From Chitinophagaceae bacterium (GTDB lineage: Bacteria; Bacteroidota; Bacteroidia; Chitinophagales; Chitinophagaceae), in NCBI GenBank assembly GCA_024707305.1, contig JANPZZ010000022.1:1-64000 (forward strand): a DNA stretch of 64,000 nt, written 5' to 3'. Made by a program: the position numbers and the translations under genes. The notes beneath the pieces were generated by a model. The model was given only the letters and a program-made list of their open reading frames with translations, had not been told where the DNA came from and ran no database searches. How positions within the stretch are numbered: position 1 is the stretch's first letter; each line of letters begins with the position of its first letter. Shown here piece by piece: positions 35,601 through 45,316 of this stretch.

Positions 35601-36872
35601 TTATTTCCCTCCACTCACCCGTATCCTGACAGCGCCACTTTGCTGCATATTTGATTCCAGCGGAATACGAATAATGTTAATGCCGTCATCCACCACCATT
35701 AATGCTGTATTAGGTGGAATGGTACCCAGATTTTCTGCATACATCGCGATAATGTTGTCCTGTCCTTCTTTTAATTGCAACGTAAACCGGATCGGACTTG
35801 ATGTAAGTGCCTGCCGTTGTTGGATCAGCTCATTATTAAAATAAATGGAGATGATATCGCCATCCACTGTCCCGTTATCATAAAAGCGTACCTCGATCGT
35901 TTTTGAACGCACTTCAATTTCATTCACAATACTGATTTCACGCTGTTGAAGCGGCGGTGGTTCCACGCCCGTTAAACCAGAATCAACCTGCGGGTTTTGT
36001 ACCACCGGATGGGGGAATACATAGGCCTGCTGGTTACAGGGGTTCTGAATGAATATGCTGTCAACAACAATATTTCTTGTATCGGGCTGAAAGCCGAATA
36101 CAAGATTCCGGATGTTTGATTTTTTGAAATTCTTCCTAAAACATTCAGCTTCACTTCGTGGCACTTTTACCTGGAAGTCGGCGAAGCAACTTGCATGAAA
36201 TGTGAATATTTCAGCGTCTGCATCGTAGTCGAGAGCAAGTTCTGTTTCGTTAATGAGATTTCGCGTAACGCTGTTCACTACATTTCTGTATTGAATTTCG
36301 GTATTCAGGCTGGATGTTCTTTGTTGCCATTCGGCAGTAGATTCATAGCGACCTTTTTCCCGCCATCTTTCAATATCAATTACTACAAGTCCTGCTTTTT
36401 CTTCGGCACAGGTGAATACGCGTGAAAGGCGGAAACGTCCGGGAGGGCAGTTAAATGCGGAGTTGTGGTGTGCACCTCCGGTAAAGCCGCGTGATCCATC
36501 GTTTGACCATTCGCCTTCTATGGCATATTCGCGGCCGCTGCGTGTGAGTATACCGTTGTATATTTTGATACACCAGTCCCATGTGCCACGGCTGCCATCT
36601 TCCACCACTCTTGTTTCTGTGATTTTTATTCTGTTCCCATCTATCTCCCCTCTGAGTTCGTGTCGCACATACGCGCCGGTATTTGCCGTGATGCGTGCAA
36701 AACCTGTTATCTGGTTGCCGGATTGCATCAGTTTCATGTTCAGCACAAAACTCCATGTTTTGTTGTTCTGACCCAGAAAGCCATTCCAGTCGCCGGTAAG
36801 GTTTTGAGCGGATGATTTTATCGACATGAAAATCAAAGCAAAAAACAGGTATGTTTTTATGCGGGGATTCAT
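35601..36872 (-). CDS. Large secreted protein of unknown function
   Basis: 423 aa. Signal peptide MNPRIKTYLFFALIFMSIKS. Residues 25-150 look like a lipocalin-like beta domain (LTGDWNGFLGQNNKTWSFVL; GQITGFARITANTG). A middle helical part and a C-terminal beta domain (NEIEVRSKTIEVRFYDNGTV; GQDNIIAMYAENLGTIPP) follow. The last segment resembles a C-terminal module seen in other exported Bacteroidota proteins, here judged by eye. It is convergent with the deacetylase gene. No function assigned. Confidence 0.65.
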   Translation of the reverse strand: MNPRIKTYLFFALIFMSIKSSAQNLTGDWNGFLGQNNKTWSFVLNMKLMQSGNQITGFARITANTGAYVRHELRGEIDGNRIKITETRVVEDGSRGTWDWCIKIYNGILTRSGREYAIEGEWSNDGSRGFTGGAHHNSAFNCPPGRFRLSRVFTCAEEKAGLVVIDIERWREKGRYESTAEWQQRTSSLNTEIQYRNVVNSVTRNLINETELALDYDADAEIFTFHASCFADFQVKVPRSEAECFRKNFKKSNIRNLVFGFQPDTRNIVVDSIFIQNPCNQQAYVFPHPVVQNPQVDSGLTGVEPPPLQQREISIVNEIEVRSKTIEVRFYDNGTVDGDIISIYFNNELIQQRQALTSSPIRFTLQLKEGQDNIIAMYAENLGTIPPNTALMVVDDGINIIRIPLESNMQQSGAVRIRVSGGK

Positions 36873-36961
36873 CTTCGGTAAATTCGAACACTGAATTTAC
36901 GGAAATCAGGAGGCTTTACCAATTTTTAGTATTGCCTGAAAATTGTGGGTAAAGACTGTGA

Positions 36962-37963
36962 TCAGGATTTAACCTTCCCGATTTTGAATGCACGGTTTAC
37001 CAGGTATACGCCAAGTAATGTGATGCCGCCGCCAACAGCAATGAATATTGTCAACGGTTCATTAAACATCATTGCACCCAATAAGATTGCAACCACCGGG
37101 TTGATATATGCGTAAATGGAAACCTGCTCGGCAGGCAGACGCTGCAGCGCATAGATATAAGCAACAAATGCAATAATAGATCCGAATACAACCAGGAAGG
37201 CAATCGATGCCCATGCCTGCCAGGGTATGCTTGAAATAGGCACAACCTGATAAACTCCCTGCGCGTGCAGAATCTGTGTAATCACAGTTGTTATCACACC
37301 GGAAATCACCATTTGCAGCCCCATACTCAGGTAGGGATTATAACGGGTTGCATGTTTTTTTGTGTAAATGGTACCGAAGGCCCAGGTCCATGTTGCTATT
37401 AACGACAACAATATCCCGAACCTGAAATCAGGAATGAGAAAATCACCAAGACGTTCATAGAAAATGATGCACACGCCTGCGAATCCCAGCAACAGTCCAA
37501 TGATTGCAGCGGGAGGCATGCGTGAGCTTTTTCCAAACAAGCCAATTACTACGAGCCACAACGGGAAAATTGCAGCCATGATAGATCCCAGGCCGGCGGA
37601 AATGTATTGCACCGACCAGGTACTTAAACCATTGCTGAAAGTAAAGTTGAGTAATGCTAAAATGAGAATGACACCCCACTCGCGGCCACGCGGAAGTTTT
37701 GCACCTTTGGCCATGAAGATGGTTACGAAACAAAGCCCACCCAATAGCTGGCGAATGCCTGATAATTGTAAAGCCGGCATGTATTGCACACCCACTTTAC
37801 TTGCCACCCAGGTAGTGCCCCAGAAGATGCACACCAGTGCCAGCGCAAAAACCGCCTTTGCTTTCGATCCCTTTTTGTGAATGGTAAGAGGATTGAAAAC
37901 AGTGAGTTTTTTCAGGTTATTACCTGACTGTACAATGATTTTACTTATGTCGAACCGGGCCAT
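36962..37963 (-). CDS. EamA/DMT family transporter
   Basis: 333 aa with ten TM helices in two EamA repeats (ALALVCIFWGTTWVASKVGV; FGILLSLIATWTWAFGTIYT). The conserved endings PAEQVSIYAYINPVVAILLG and LGVYLVNRAF are typical of the family. It probably exports or imports small metabolites; the substrate cannot be read from sequence. The stretch before the first helix is longer than usual (about 35 residues), so a later start is possible. Confidence 0.88.
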   Translation of the reverse strand: MARFDISKIIVQSGNNLKKLTVFNPLTIHKKGSKAKAVFALALVCIFWGTTWVASKVGVQYMPALQLSGIRQLLGGLCFVTIFMAKGAKLPRGREWGVILILALLNFTFSNGLSTWSVQYISAGLGSIMAAIFPLWLVVIGLFGKSSRMPPAAIIGLLLGFAGVCIIFYERLGDFLIPDFRFGILLSLIATWTWAFGTIYTKKHATRYNPYLSMGLQMVISGVITTVITQILHAQGVYQVVPISSIPWQAWASIAFLVVFGSIIAFVAYIYALQRLPAEQVSIYAYINPVVAILLGAMMFNEPLTIFIAVGGGITLLGVYLVNRAFKIGKVKS

Positions 37964-38017
37964 ACCCTGTGGGTTGCCGGCTAAACCGAACCGGTGCGGT
38001 AGTTGTTTACAACAATA

Positions 38018-39541
38018 TTAATGTTTGAAATGGCGAAGGCCGGTGATGACCATTGCCAGTCCATGCGTTTTGCAATATTCCACTGAATCATTATCGCGGA
38101 TGCTACCACCGGGTTGAATAAATGCGGCGATGCCTGCTTCATGTCCCAGTTGCACACAATCACTGAATGGGAAAAATGCGTCGCTGGCCATTACAGCACC
38201 TGAAAGCTCAAATTTAAACTGACGGGCTTTTTCAACTGCCTGGCGCAATGCATCGATACGGCTTGTTTGTCCGCAGCCTTTACCGATCAGTTGTTTATTT
38301 TTTACCAGCGCAATAGCGTTTGACTTCAAATGTTTGCAAATCAGGTTGGCGAAAACGAGATCTGATTTTTCTGCTTCAGTGGTTTCACGGCCACCTGATT
38401 CCTTCCAGTCCTGCACATTTCCCTCATCATTACCCTGTACCAGCACGCCGTTCAATACTGATTTGTATTGTTCTGTGCGATGTGGCTGTGCTTTTAATTG
38501 AAGCAGGATGCGGTTTTTCTTCGATTTCAAAATTACCAGTGCGTCTTCATCAAATGCAGGAGCAATCAATACTTCGAAAAAGATTTCATTGATGGCTTGT
38601 GCTGTGGCTACATCAACGGTTCCGTTTGTAACCAGTACACCACCAAAAGCGCTTTCGGGATCTCCGGCCAGTGCGCTATCCCAGCTTTCTTTTACCGTGG
38701 GGCGGCTGGCCACACCGCATACATTGGTGTGTTTGATGATGGCAAAAGTGATATCGCCTGCGTTCTCAACAGGAAACTCGCGGATCAGCTGGCAGGCAGC
38801 ATCCACATCCACGATATTGTTGTAAGAAAGTTCTTTACCATTTAACTGATCGAACAGTCCATTGAGGTCGCCAAAGAAAATACCCGACTGGTGTGGGTTC
38901 TCACCATAACGCATGGTTTTGGGATGCGGAATGGATTCAACGAAATAAAGCGACTCTGTTGGGTTGAAATATTTTGCAATCGCAACATCGTAATGCGCCA
39001 CAATTTCAAAAGCACGTGCAGCCAGTGAGCGGCGTTGCTCGAGTGTTGTGCTACCGTTCTGATCGCGCAAAATTTGCTCAACTTCTGCATATTGATTTTT
39101 TGCAGATATAACCAGTACGTCTTTAAAGTTTTTTGCAGCCGCGCGAATCATGCTTGGTCCGCCGATGTCAATTTTCTCAATAATCAATTTCTCTTCAGAA
39201 GTGGAAGCCACCGTTTCCTCAAAGGGATACAGGTCCACCACCACCATATCAATTTCAGGAATTTTGAATTCCTTCATTTCCTGCTGATCTGTATCCAGAT
39301 CGCGGCGACCGAGGATGCCTCCGAAAACCGAAGGGTGCAATGTTTTTACACGACCACCCAGAATAGAAGGGTAATGCGTAAGATTTTCAACCGGAATAAC
39401 TTCAATACCCAGGCCCTCAATAAAAGCTTGCGTACCACCTGTGGAATAGATCGTAATGCCCTGCTCCTTTAACTGGCGTACCAGCGGCTCCAGACCATCT
39501 TTATAAAAAACTGAAATAAGCGCCGATTGAATCTTTTTCAT
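38018..39541 (-). CDS. purH: Bifunctional AICAR transformylase/IMP cyclohydrolase PurH
   Basis: 507 aa from the ATG at 39541 (MKKIQSALISVFYKDGLEPL); the open frame to 39622 is octamer repeat. The MGS-like IMP cyclohydrolase domain has ISVFYKDG, STGGTQAFI and GGRVKTLHPSVFGG. The transformylase domain has MRYGENPHQSG, IKHTNVCGVASR, SDAFFPFSDCVQLG and AAFIQPGGSIRDNDS. It performs the last two steps of IMP synthesis. The gene is intact. The end of the chain (GLRHFKH) matches the family. Confidence 0.96.
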   Translation of the reverse strand: MKKIQSALISVFYKDGLEPLVRQLKEQGITIYSTGGTQAFIEGLGIEVIPVENLTHYPSILGGRVKTLHPSVFGGILGRRDLDTDQQEMKEFKIPEIDMVVVDLYPFEETVASTSEEKLIIEKIDIGGPSMIRAAAKNFKDVLVISAKNQYAEVEQILRDQNGSTTLEQRRSLAARAFEIVAHYDVAIAKYFNPTESLYFVESIPHPKTMRYGENPHQSGIFFGDLNGLFDQLNGKELSYNNIVDVDAACQLIREFPVENAGDITFAIIKHTNVCGVASRPTVKESWDSALAGDPESAFGGVLVTNGTVDVATAQAINEIFFEVLIAPAFDEDALVILKSKKNRILLQLKAQPHRTEQYKSVLNGVLVQGNDEGNVQDWKESGGRETTEAEKSDLVFANLICKHLKSNAIALVKNKQLIGKGCGQTSRIDALRQAVEKARQFKFELSGAVMASDAFFPFSDCVQLGHEAGIAAFIQPGGSIRDNDSVEYCKTHGLAMVITGLRHFKH

Positions 39542-39544
39542 GAT

Positions 39545-39740
39545 GAGAAAATTGAAGAGAAAATGAAGAGAGAATGTGAAAATGAGAAAATGAGAAAATG
39601 TGCAAATGTGCAATGCCAGCACTAAAATTCTTCATTCATCAATAAGAAAAGTCTCCTCAAAACCATTTTCACATTTCCTTATTTCCGCATTTCCACATTT
39701 CCTCATTACCCACATTTCCACATTTTCTTATTTCCACATT
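39545..39740. repeat. 8-bp tandem repeats as an inverted pair between comEC and purH
   Basis: GAAAATGAG/GTGAAAATGAG units at 39545-39612 and complementary CATTTCCACATTTCC units at 39665-39740. About 50 bp of unrelated sequence separates them. The right block covers the comEC end. Confidence 0.8.
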
Positions 39741-39762
39741 GAATTTGAGCCGCAAAGGTATG

Positions 39763-41850
39763 CTACCGCAGCCGCAATGCAAAGAAGCCATCGGTCTTTA
39801 CGTCGTGGAAAGGGATGTTTTCGCTGGCAGCGGCTGTCTTCCACGGTGTTGTATGCCAGGCGGGCAGGCTGCCGTCGGCCACAATGTAGCGGATACGGCC
39901 GTTTGTGATTTGTTTCGACAGCAGCCGGGCCCCTTTTCGCAGCCATATCACATCTACTTCCATTTGCAGCGGCCGCCGCAGGGGGCGGGTGAGCAAAATG
40001 ATTCTCTTATTAGCGATCTGAAGGGTGTATGGTGAGAAATGAAACATCGAAGAATCGGCCAGCGGCTTTAGTCCAACCCGTGCATTGGACAGCTGAAAGC
40101 GGTAACTGCCCGCATCCATTCCCGTACTGTCTTCGGCGATGGTTTTGTACCTGTTTCCAATAATCAAATCAGAAGAGGAATAATTGCCAAGATTATACAC
40201 GCGCCATTCAGCTAGTTGGTTTTGCTGTTGTCGTTGCCAATAACTTACGAGCACAATGATCATCACGGAAACGAGAAAACCTTTAAGTGCGGGTTTGTAT
40301 TTCCAGAATAATACCGACATTAAACAGCAGAGCAGGAGATAAGCGGCAACAACCTGTATCTCGTGGAGGGAGAATCCGCGTAAGGTGGAGCCGGGCAGCT
40401 TTAATATCCCTTCCACAAGGAAATTCATGAGCTGTATGCCCTGTTCGAGTAACCAGCCGAGCCATTTACCTAACAACGGAAAAGGGGAAACTGCCATCAG
40501 GATAATTGCGCCAATGAGCAAAACGCTTGAAAGTGGAACGCACACAAGATTGGCGGGTAAGAAGTAAGTGGGAAACTGGTGAAAATGATAGAGGCAAACG
40601 GGTATGGTAAGCACCTGGGCGGCGAGTGTAACAGCGCACATTTGCCAGATAGAATCAAGCCATTTGAAAGGGGTATATATACTTCTGTAAATGGGTTGCA
40701 TAAAAAAGTATGAGGCTTAATACGGCGAGATAGGAAAGCTGGAAGCCGAGGTCCCACAGCCAGAACGGATTAAACAGCAGCAGGAAGAAAGCGGAGCAGC
40801 AAAGCGTATTGTAGATGTTGCCGCGACGCCGGATGGATTCTGCCACCAGAATAAAACTGAACATCACGGCCGACCGCAATACGGAGGGTTGCGCGCCTGC
40901 CAGCAGGCTGAAAATCCACATGCCGGAGAGAATAATCACAAAGCGCCACCATCGCGCAGCACCTTTTTGCGGTAAAGCTCGGGTGAGCCATCGCAGGATC
41001 CAATAGATGATGCCGAGGTGGAGTCCGGAGATCGCAATGATATGCACAACGCCGGTATCGGAATAGGATTGTAGCAGTTCTTTATCCAGATCGTTTTTAT
41101 AACCGATCAACAGCGCTTCTGCAAGTCCTGCGGATTTTGGATCGGTTATATAACGCTGCAAGGTTTGTACAATCGTATTCCTTACCCGCTCGAGCCAGTG
41201 AAGCAGGGGGGCTGGTTTTGTTTTTTGCAACAACAGGAAGGAAGTATCCCGCAGGAAAGCCTGGTGGGTAATTCCATTAAAAAAGGCAATAGCGTTGAAA
41301 ATTGAACTGACCGGGATTGGCAGGACCGGGAATCAATTGCGGTACGTGGCGCAACATGAGGAGGTTGCCGGGATGGATTTCAGCATACACTGAATCGTTT
41401 CCCGACCGTGAGAAGTAAAGAATAACTTTTCCCTGTAGTGGAATGGTGGTGCTGTCATCAGATGTTTGTAACAACATCTCGCCTGTTGCCTTCCAGGTTT
41501 TTTCACGTGGCGTGGGGGATTCGAGTATGCGTACAAGCACCCGACCGTCTGTAAGGAAGTTGCCCTGCCAATGGGGATGATTGCGAACATCGGTGAGGCG
41601 CGTGCTCGTTATGCCAACACAAAAAAAAGAAGAGAAAGAAGCTGAGCCCTGAAACCGGGGCCAGTCGGAATTTATAGTATTCACTAAGAAAATGCAGCAG
41701 CAGTTGCCACAATGCGGCCAACAACATACCACCCCACGAAATAGCGGGAACAACGGGGTAATACCACTGCACGCAGATGCCGGTAATGAAGGGCAACAGG
41801 AGGTGAAGTGCTGGTATTTTCTTCCACCAGGGCACTGGTTTGAATTCCAT
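39763..41850 (-). CDS. comEC: ComEC/Rec2 family DNA-uptake channel (three frame breaks)
   Basis: About 695 aa. The N-terminal part has TM helices (HLLLPFITGICVQWYY) and a DUF4131 domain. The middle competence domain has EALLIGYKNDLDKELLQSYS, DTGVVHIIAISGLHLGIIYW and GAQPSVLRSAVMFSFIL. A C-terminal barrel-like tail ends IPFHDVKTDGFFALRLR. Breaks lie near 41610, 41255 and 40680. No metallo-beta-lactamase domain is present, consistent with the shorter phylum form I recall. It moves single-stranded DNA across the inner membrane; comF and radA are also in the window. Confidence 0.88.
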
Positions 41851-42212
41851 ACCCAATAGTGAATTACATTCCGGTATAAACCACGTGAAAAACGCCGCTG
41901 TTCCGCGAGAAAATTAACCGTTCAGGCGTTTAAAAAAACCGCTGGAAACTGGTCTTCACCCGATTTTCCCTTTTTTACCCCTTTTTTATCCCTTTTTTTC
42001 CCGTAAAAAGACGGGTATTTCATGCATATTTTTTGGTTGTTTACACGGTTTTTTTTCCATTTTTTTCACGTATTATGTTGGTTATCTTGACCCTACGAAT
42101 AAATGTAATTTATAATTGATTGATTACGTATTAATTGCGAAAGCTTTGCTTCCATCTGCCTTCTAGTTTTAGGTCGCAAATAAACATCCACTCATATCTA
42201 AATTCAAAGGCA
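41851..42212. other. Gene-free region with a long T/C tract
   Basis: At about 41953-42003 the plus strand is almost all T and C (blocks of T4-T7 and C3-C4). The rest is AT-rich and should hold the promoter for the 42213 gene. No gene seen. Confidence 0.55.
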
Positions 42213-42703
42213 ATGGTTAAGACTCAAAAAAAAATCGCTAAAAGTTGGCAAATTGGTTAACAGCGCGCATGTAGACACAGCAATCCGTAACTACAAAAAA
42301 GAACGTTGGGTACACAATTCTAAACGCCTGGGTAAGGAAGATTCGCTTAGTGTTTGGTACAGCCTGGAAGAGCTGCAGCAATTCTTTGAAATGGCGCAGG
42401 AGAATGGTGCCGATGGAGTAAGAATGTATTTTGGTGCATATGATGCTGACTATGCAGATCAGCCCTTGTATGCAGGACGCCAGACAATCATGATGGTGGC
42501 AACTCGTAACCGAGACACAGAAACCGGAAACGTTGACAAAGATGTGTATGTTCAAACGGAACTGGGTACTTCGATTCTTGCATACAATGCAGGATCGTAT
42601 CTGCCCTCCTGTGTGCAGCGGCTTAGGTGGTGGCTTCGATGGTGATAGTGAAATAGGTATTACAATAGTAGATCGTGGCGATGATGGCATGATCGTTAGA
42701 TAA
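42213..42703 (+). CDS. Conserved-looking small protein of unknown function (two frame breaks)
   Basis: About 163 aa. From MVKTQKK, removal of one A from the A9 run near 42226 gives SLKVGKLVNSAHVDTAIRNY. The chain continues through WVHNSKRLGKEDSLSVWYSL, EELQQFFEMAQENGADGVRM and YFGAYDAD. A second one-base change near 42605 gives CPPVCSGLGGGFDGDSEIG, ending DRGDDGMIVR. There is no signal peptide or TM. The family is not recognised. A long AT-rich leader and a strong terminator mark it as a single-gene unit. Confidence 0.6.
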
Positions 42704-42731
42704 ACTTGCTTGTTCTGATTCCCGAAAAACC

Positions 42732-42767
42732 ATGACCTCCTTATCCCGGTAAGGAGGTCATTTTTTT
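42732..42767 (+). terminator. Intrinsic terminator
   Basis: ATGACCTCCTTA, short loop TCCCGG, TAAGGAGGTCAT, then T7. The 12-bp stem is perfect. Confidence 0.9.
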
Positions 42768-42784
42768 ATACATTCGTGAGAGAA

Positions 42785-42960
42785 GATGAGGGATGATCGA
42801 TGGGAGATGGGGGATGGATGATGGTGGATGGGGGATGATCGATGGTCGATGATCGAACGAATAAAGCCCCTTTGGGGGTTTGGGGGCTTGGTGGATGGGG
42901 GATGGCCGAGCTATAAAGCCCCTTTGGGGGTTTGGGGGCTTGTCCGGTGATCGGCTCCAT
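42785..42960. repeat. Mixed repeats: GATCGAT heptamers and two copies of a 30-bp G-rich repeat
   Basis: Heptamer units (GATGATC, GATGGTC, GATGGGG) alternate with two direct copies of AAAGCCCCTTTGGGGGTTTG followed by GGGGCTTG, at 42861-42890 and 42913-42942. The G5-T3-G5 runs could form a quadruplex on the plus strand. Confidence 0.85.
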
Positions 42961-43002
42961 CCGGGGGTTTGAAGGGCTTCAAATTAAAATTCGCAACTAA
43001 AA

Positions 43003-43655
43003 ATGCCTGTATTTCCTATATACTTATACTTTTTGGCTGCGAGCTTTATGGTGAGTCTGTTGGTTTTTTTACGAATCGTTTCCCTGAGCGCTATTTGAAA
43101 TGGTTTTCAATTTTCTTTTTGCAACGCTTACTGCTGAGGTGACTGGAAATTTTCTGGATGTGAACGGGCGGGCAAACGTGCATATATATAATTACTTTAC
43201 TGCTTTTGAATTTTCCTGTTATTTATTAATTATCCGGGCAATGGTGAATAATGTTTTTTGCGAGAAAGATGCTTTTGGTGGCTGCCCTTATTTATTTTCC
43301 GGCAACTTCATTATACATCTATTACATTTTGCCACCGCTTTATTTTCATGCTATCACTTATTCAATGGGTTGTCTGCTGGTGGTGATTGCAACGGTTTAT
43401 TTTTTCCTGGAGCTTTTTCGTACGCCGCGTTCTATTAGTTTGCTGCGACAACCTTCATTTTGGATTTGCACGGCTTTATTATTCTTTTATTGCAGTAGTT
43501 TTCCATTATATGGGTTGGTAAATTTTTGGGCTGAGAATTCACCAATCATCATCCAAAATTTTGGATTAATCATGTCCATCTTAAATGTATTTCTCTATTT
43601 TCTTTTTTCTATCGCTTTCCTATGCAGAATGATAAGCCCGAAATATATTTCATAA
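43003..43655 (+). CDS. Multi-pass membrane protein next to a two-component system (two frame breaks)
   Basis: About 217 aa, six or seven hydrophobic helices (FPIYLYFLAASFMVSLLVFL at the start; LLVAALIYFPATSLYIYYI, VVIATVYFFLEL, FWICTALLFFYCSSFPLYG, ILNVFLYFLFSIAFLC). Segments must be joined near 43055 and 43250. Its 3' end overlaps the kinase start by 34 nt. The position suggests it is the sensory membrane partner of the kinase, which itself has only one TM helix. No catalytic motif. Confidence 0.65.
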
Positions 43656-44431
43656 TCGTCGTCGGCATCATGCTGGGGTTGATTTTGGTGGGATTTATCA
43701 TCACCATCCTTCTGCTGTATAAGCGCAGGCAACAGAAACAGGAGGAAGAATTGCAACGAATGCGTGATGCGTATGAAAAGGAGGAATTGAAATCACAACT
43801 GGAAATTCAGGAAAATACTTTTAAAACGATTGGCCAGGAGTTGCATGATAATATTGGCCAAATGCTCTCTGTAGTAAAATTGTCGTTGTCGGTATTGCCA
43901 ATCAGCAAAGAACACAAAGCATTTGATCAGATTGAAAACAGCCGACAGATCTTGAACAAGGCAATTGTTGATTTATCGAACCTTACCAAGAGTCTGCATA
44001 CCGATCGGATTGCGCAGGTGGGTCTTGCTGATAGCATTCGCTATGAATGTGGGGCCATCTCCAAAGCGGGAATTTTATCGGTGCGATATGATATTTTGGG
44101 TGATGAGGAGCATATGGATGATCAGAAATCTATTTTTTTATTCAGGATATTTCAGGAGGCCATCAATAATGTGCTGAAACATGCCATGGCCACTGAGGTT
44201 GAGGTAATTCTCAATTATCTCGACAACCGTTTTTCGATGGAAATATCGGACAACGGACAGGGTTTTAACGTTTCAGAGAAACGCCATTCTGCCAATTCTT
44301 TCAGCGGTGTCGGATTAAAAAGTATTTTTAACCGCGCAAAGCTGATCGGTGCCGAGTTGCGCATCGACAGCAAACCCGGGGAAGGTACCCGGATTTTGAT
44401 TGAATTACCTTTGGAACAGGCAGATAACTAA
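43622..44431 (+). CDS. Sensor histidine kinase (HisKA_3/NarX type)
   Basis: 269 aa. One N-terminal TM helix (IIVVGIMLGLILVGFIITIL), a coiled coil (KRRQQKQEEELQRMRDAYEK), and the HisKA_3 phosphoacceptor helix (FKTIGQELHDNIGQMLSVVK, His in ELHDN). The HATPase has N box EAINNVLKHA, G1 EISDNGQGFNV and GVGLKSIFNRAKLIGA, then GEGTRILIELPL. It pairs with the NarL-type regulator whose start codon overlaps its stop (TAATG). Confidence 0.93.
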   Translation: MQNDKPEIYFIIVVGIMLGLILVGFIITILLLYKRRQQKQEEELQRMRDAYEKEELKSQLEIQENTFKTIGQELHDNIGQMLSVVKLSLSVLPISKEHKAFDQIENSRQILNKAIVDLSNLTKSLHTDRIAQVGLADSIRYECGAISKAGILSVRYDILGDEEHMDDQKSIFLFRIFQEAINNVLKHAMATEVEVILNYLDNRFSMEISDNGQGFNVSEKRHSANSFSGVGLKSIFNRAKLIGAELRIDSKPGEGTRILIELPLEQADN

Positions 44432-45094
44432 TGGCAAAATCTACAAAGAAAATACTGGTGGGCATCGCTGATGACCACAGCCTGCTACGTAATGCACTAG
44501 CTAACCTGATCAACACGTTTGATAATTACACGATTCTTTTTCAGGCAGACAATGGCAAAGATCTCCGTAACCGCATACTCATGCACCAGGTTCCGGAAAT
44601 CGTACTGCTGGATGTGAATATGCCGGAAATGGACGGGTTTGAAACTACGCAGTGGCTGCATAAAAATTATCCCCATATTAAAGTACTCGCCCTTTCAATG
44701 CTCAGCGATGAAAAAACAATCATCCGCATGTTCAGGCTGGGAGCGAAAGGCTATTTATTGAAAAAATGCCGAACCCGCAGAACTGAAAGAAGCACTCGAT
44801 TCGCTGATGGCGAAAAATGTGTACGTATCAGACTATGTTTCCGGAAAACTGGTAAGCGGTCTTCAGGATGCTGATATGGAGCAAAACGCCAAAGAAGTGG
44901 TGTTGTCGGAAAAAGAACGTGAGTTCCTGCGCTGGGTTTGTACGGAATTATCGTATAAAGAAATTGCTGGCAATATGCATATCAGTCCGCGCACAGCGGA
45001 TGATTATCGACAGTCGTTGTTTGGCAAGTTAAAGGTTCATAGCAGGGTGGGGTTGGTGATGTACGCAATCAAGAATGGTATCGTTTCGATCTAA
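44431..45094 (+). CDS. NarL/FixJ-type response regulator (one frame break)
   Basis: About 220 aa. The receiver domain has GIADDHSLLRNAL, the phosphoacceptor Asp in EIVLLDVNMPEMDGFE, and KVLALSML then GAKGYLLKK. One base removed from the A6 run near 44762 continues it as NAEPAELKEALDSLMAKN. The C-terminal LuxR-type HTH is LSEKEREFLRWVCTELSYKE, then IAGNMHISPRTADDYRQSLF. It acts with the upstream kinase. A terminator follows at 45166. Confidence 0.9.
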
Positions 45095-45165
45095 CCACTT
45101 TTTTTCAGGTCAATTTTTTCAGGTTGGTGAAAGATCGTTAGGGTTGAGTAGCTGAATAAAAAATG

Positions 45166-45206
45166 AAAAAAGCCATTCAGAATATTAAAATCTGGATGGC
45201 TTTTTC
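45166..45206 (+). terminator. Intrinsic terminator of the two-component operon
   Basis: AAAAAAGCCATTCAGA, 9-nt loop, TCTGGATGGCTTTTT; one mismatch in a 10-bp core stem. Confidence 0.75.
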
Positions 45207-45286
45207 GTGATGGAGACATATCATAAAAGAAACTTCCCCTAAACAATCTTCTGCAACCGTTAAAGCAACTCAACCCCTTGCATAAA

Positions 45287-45316
45287 TTTTTGCTGGTCTG
45301 AAAGACCAGCAAAAAT
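45287..45316 (-). terminator. Hairpin immediately after carB
   Basis: AAATTTTTGCTGGTCT, TTC loop, AGACCAGCAAAAATTT on the minus strand. The stem is perfect and long, and starts at the carB stop codon. Tail is A-rich then T3, so termination is likely but not certain. Confidence 0.6.
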
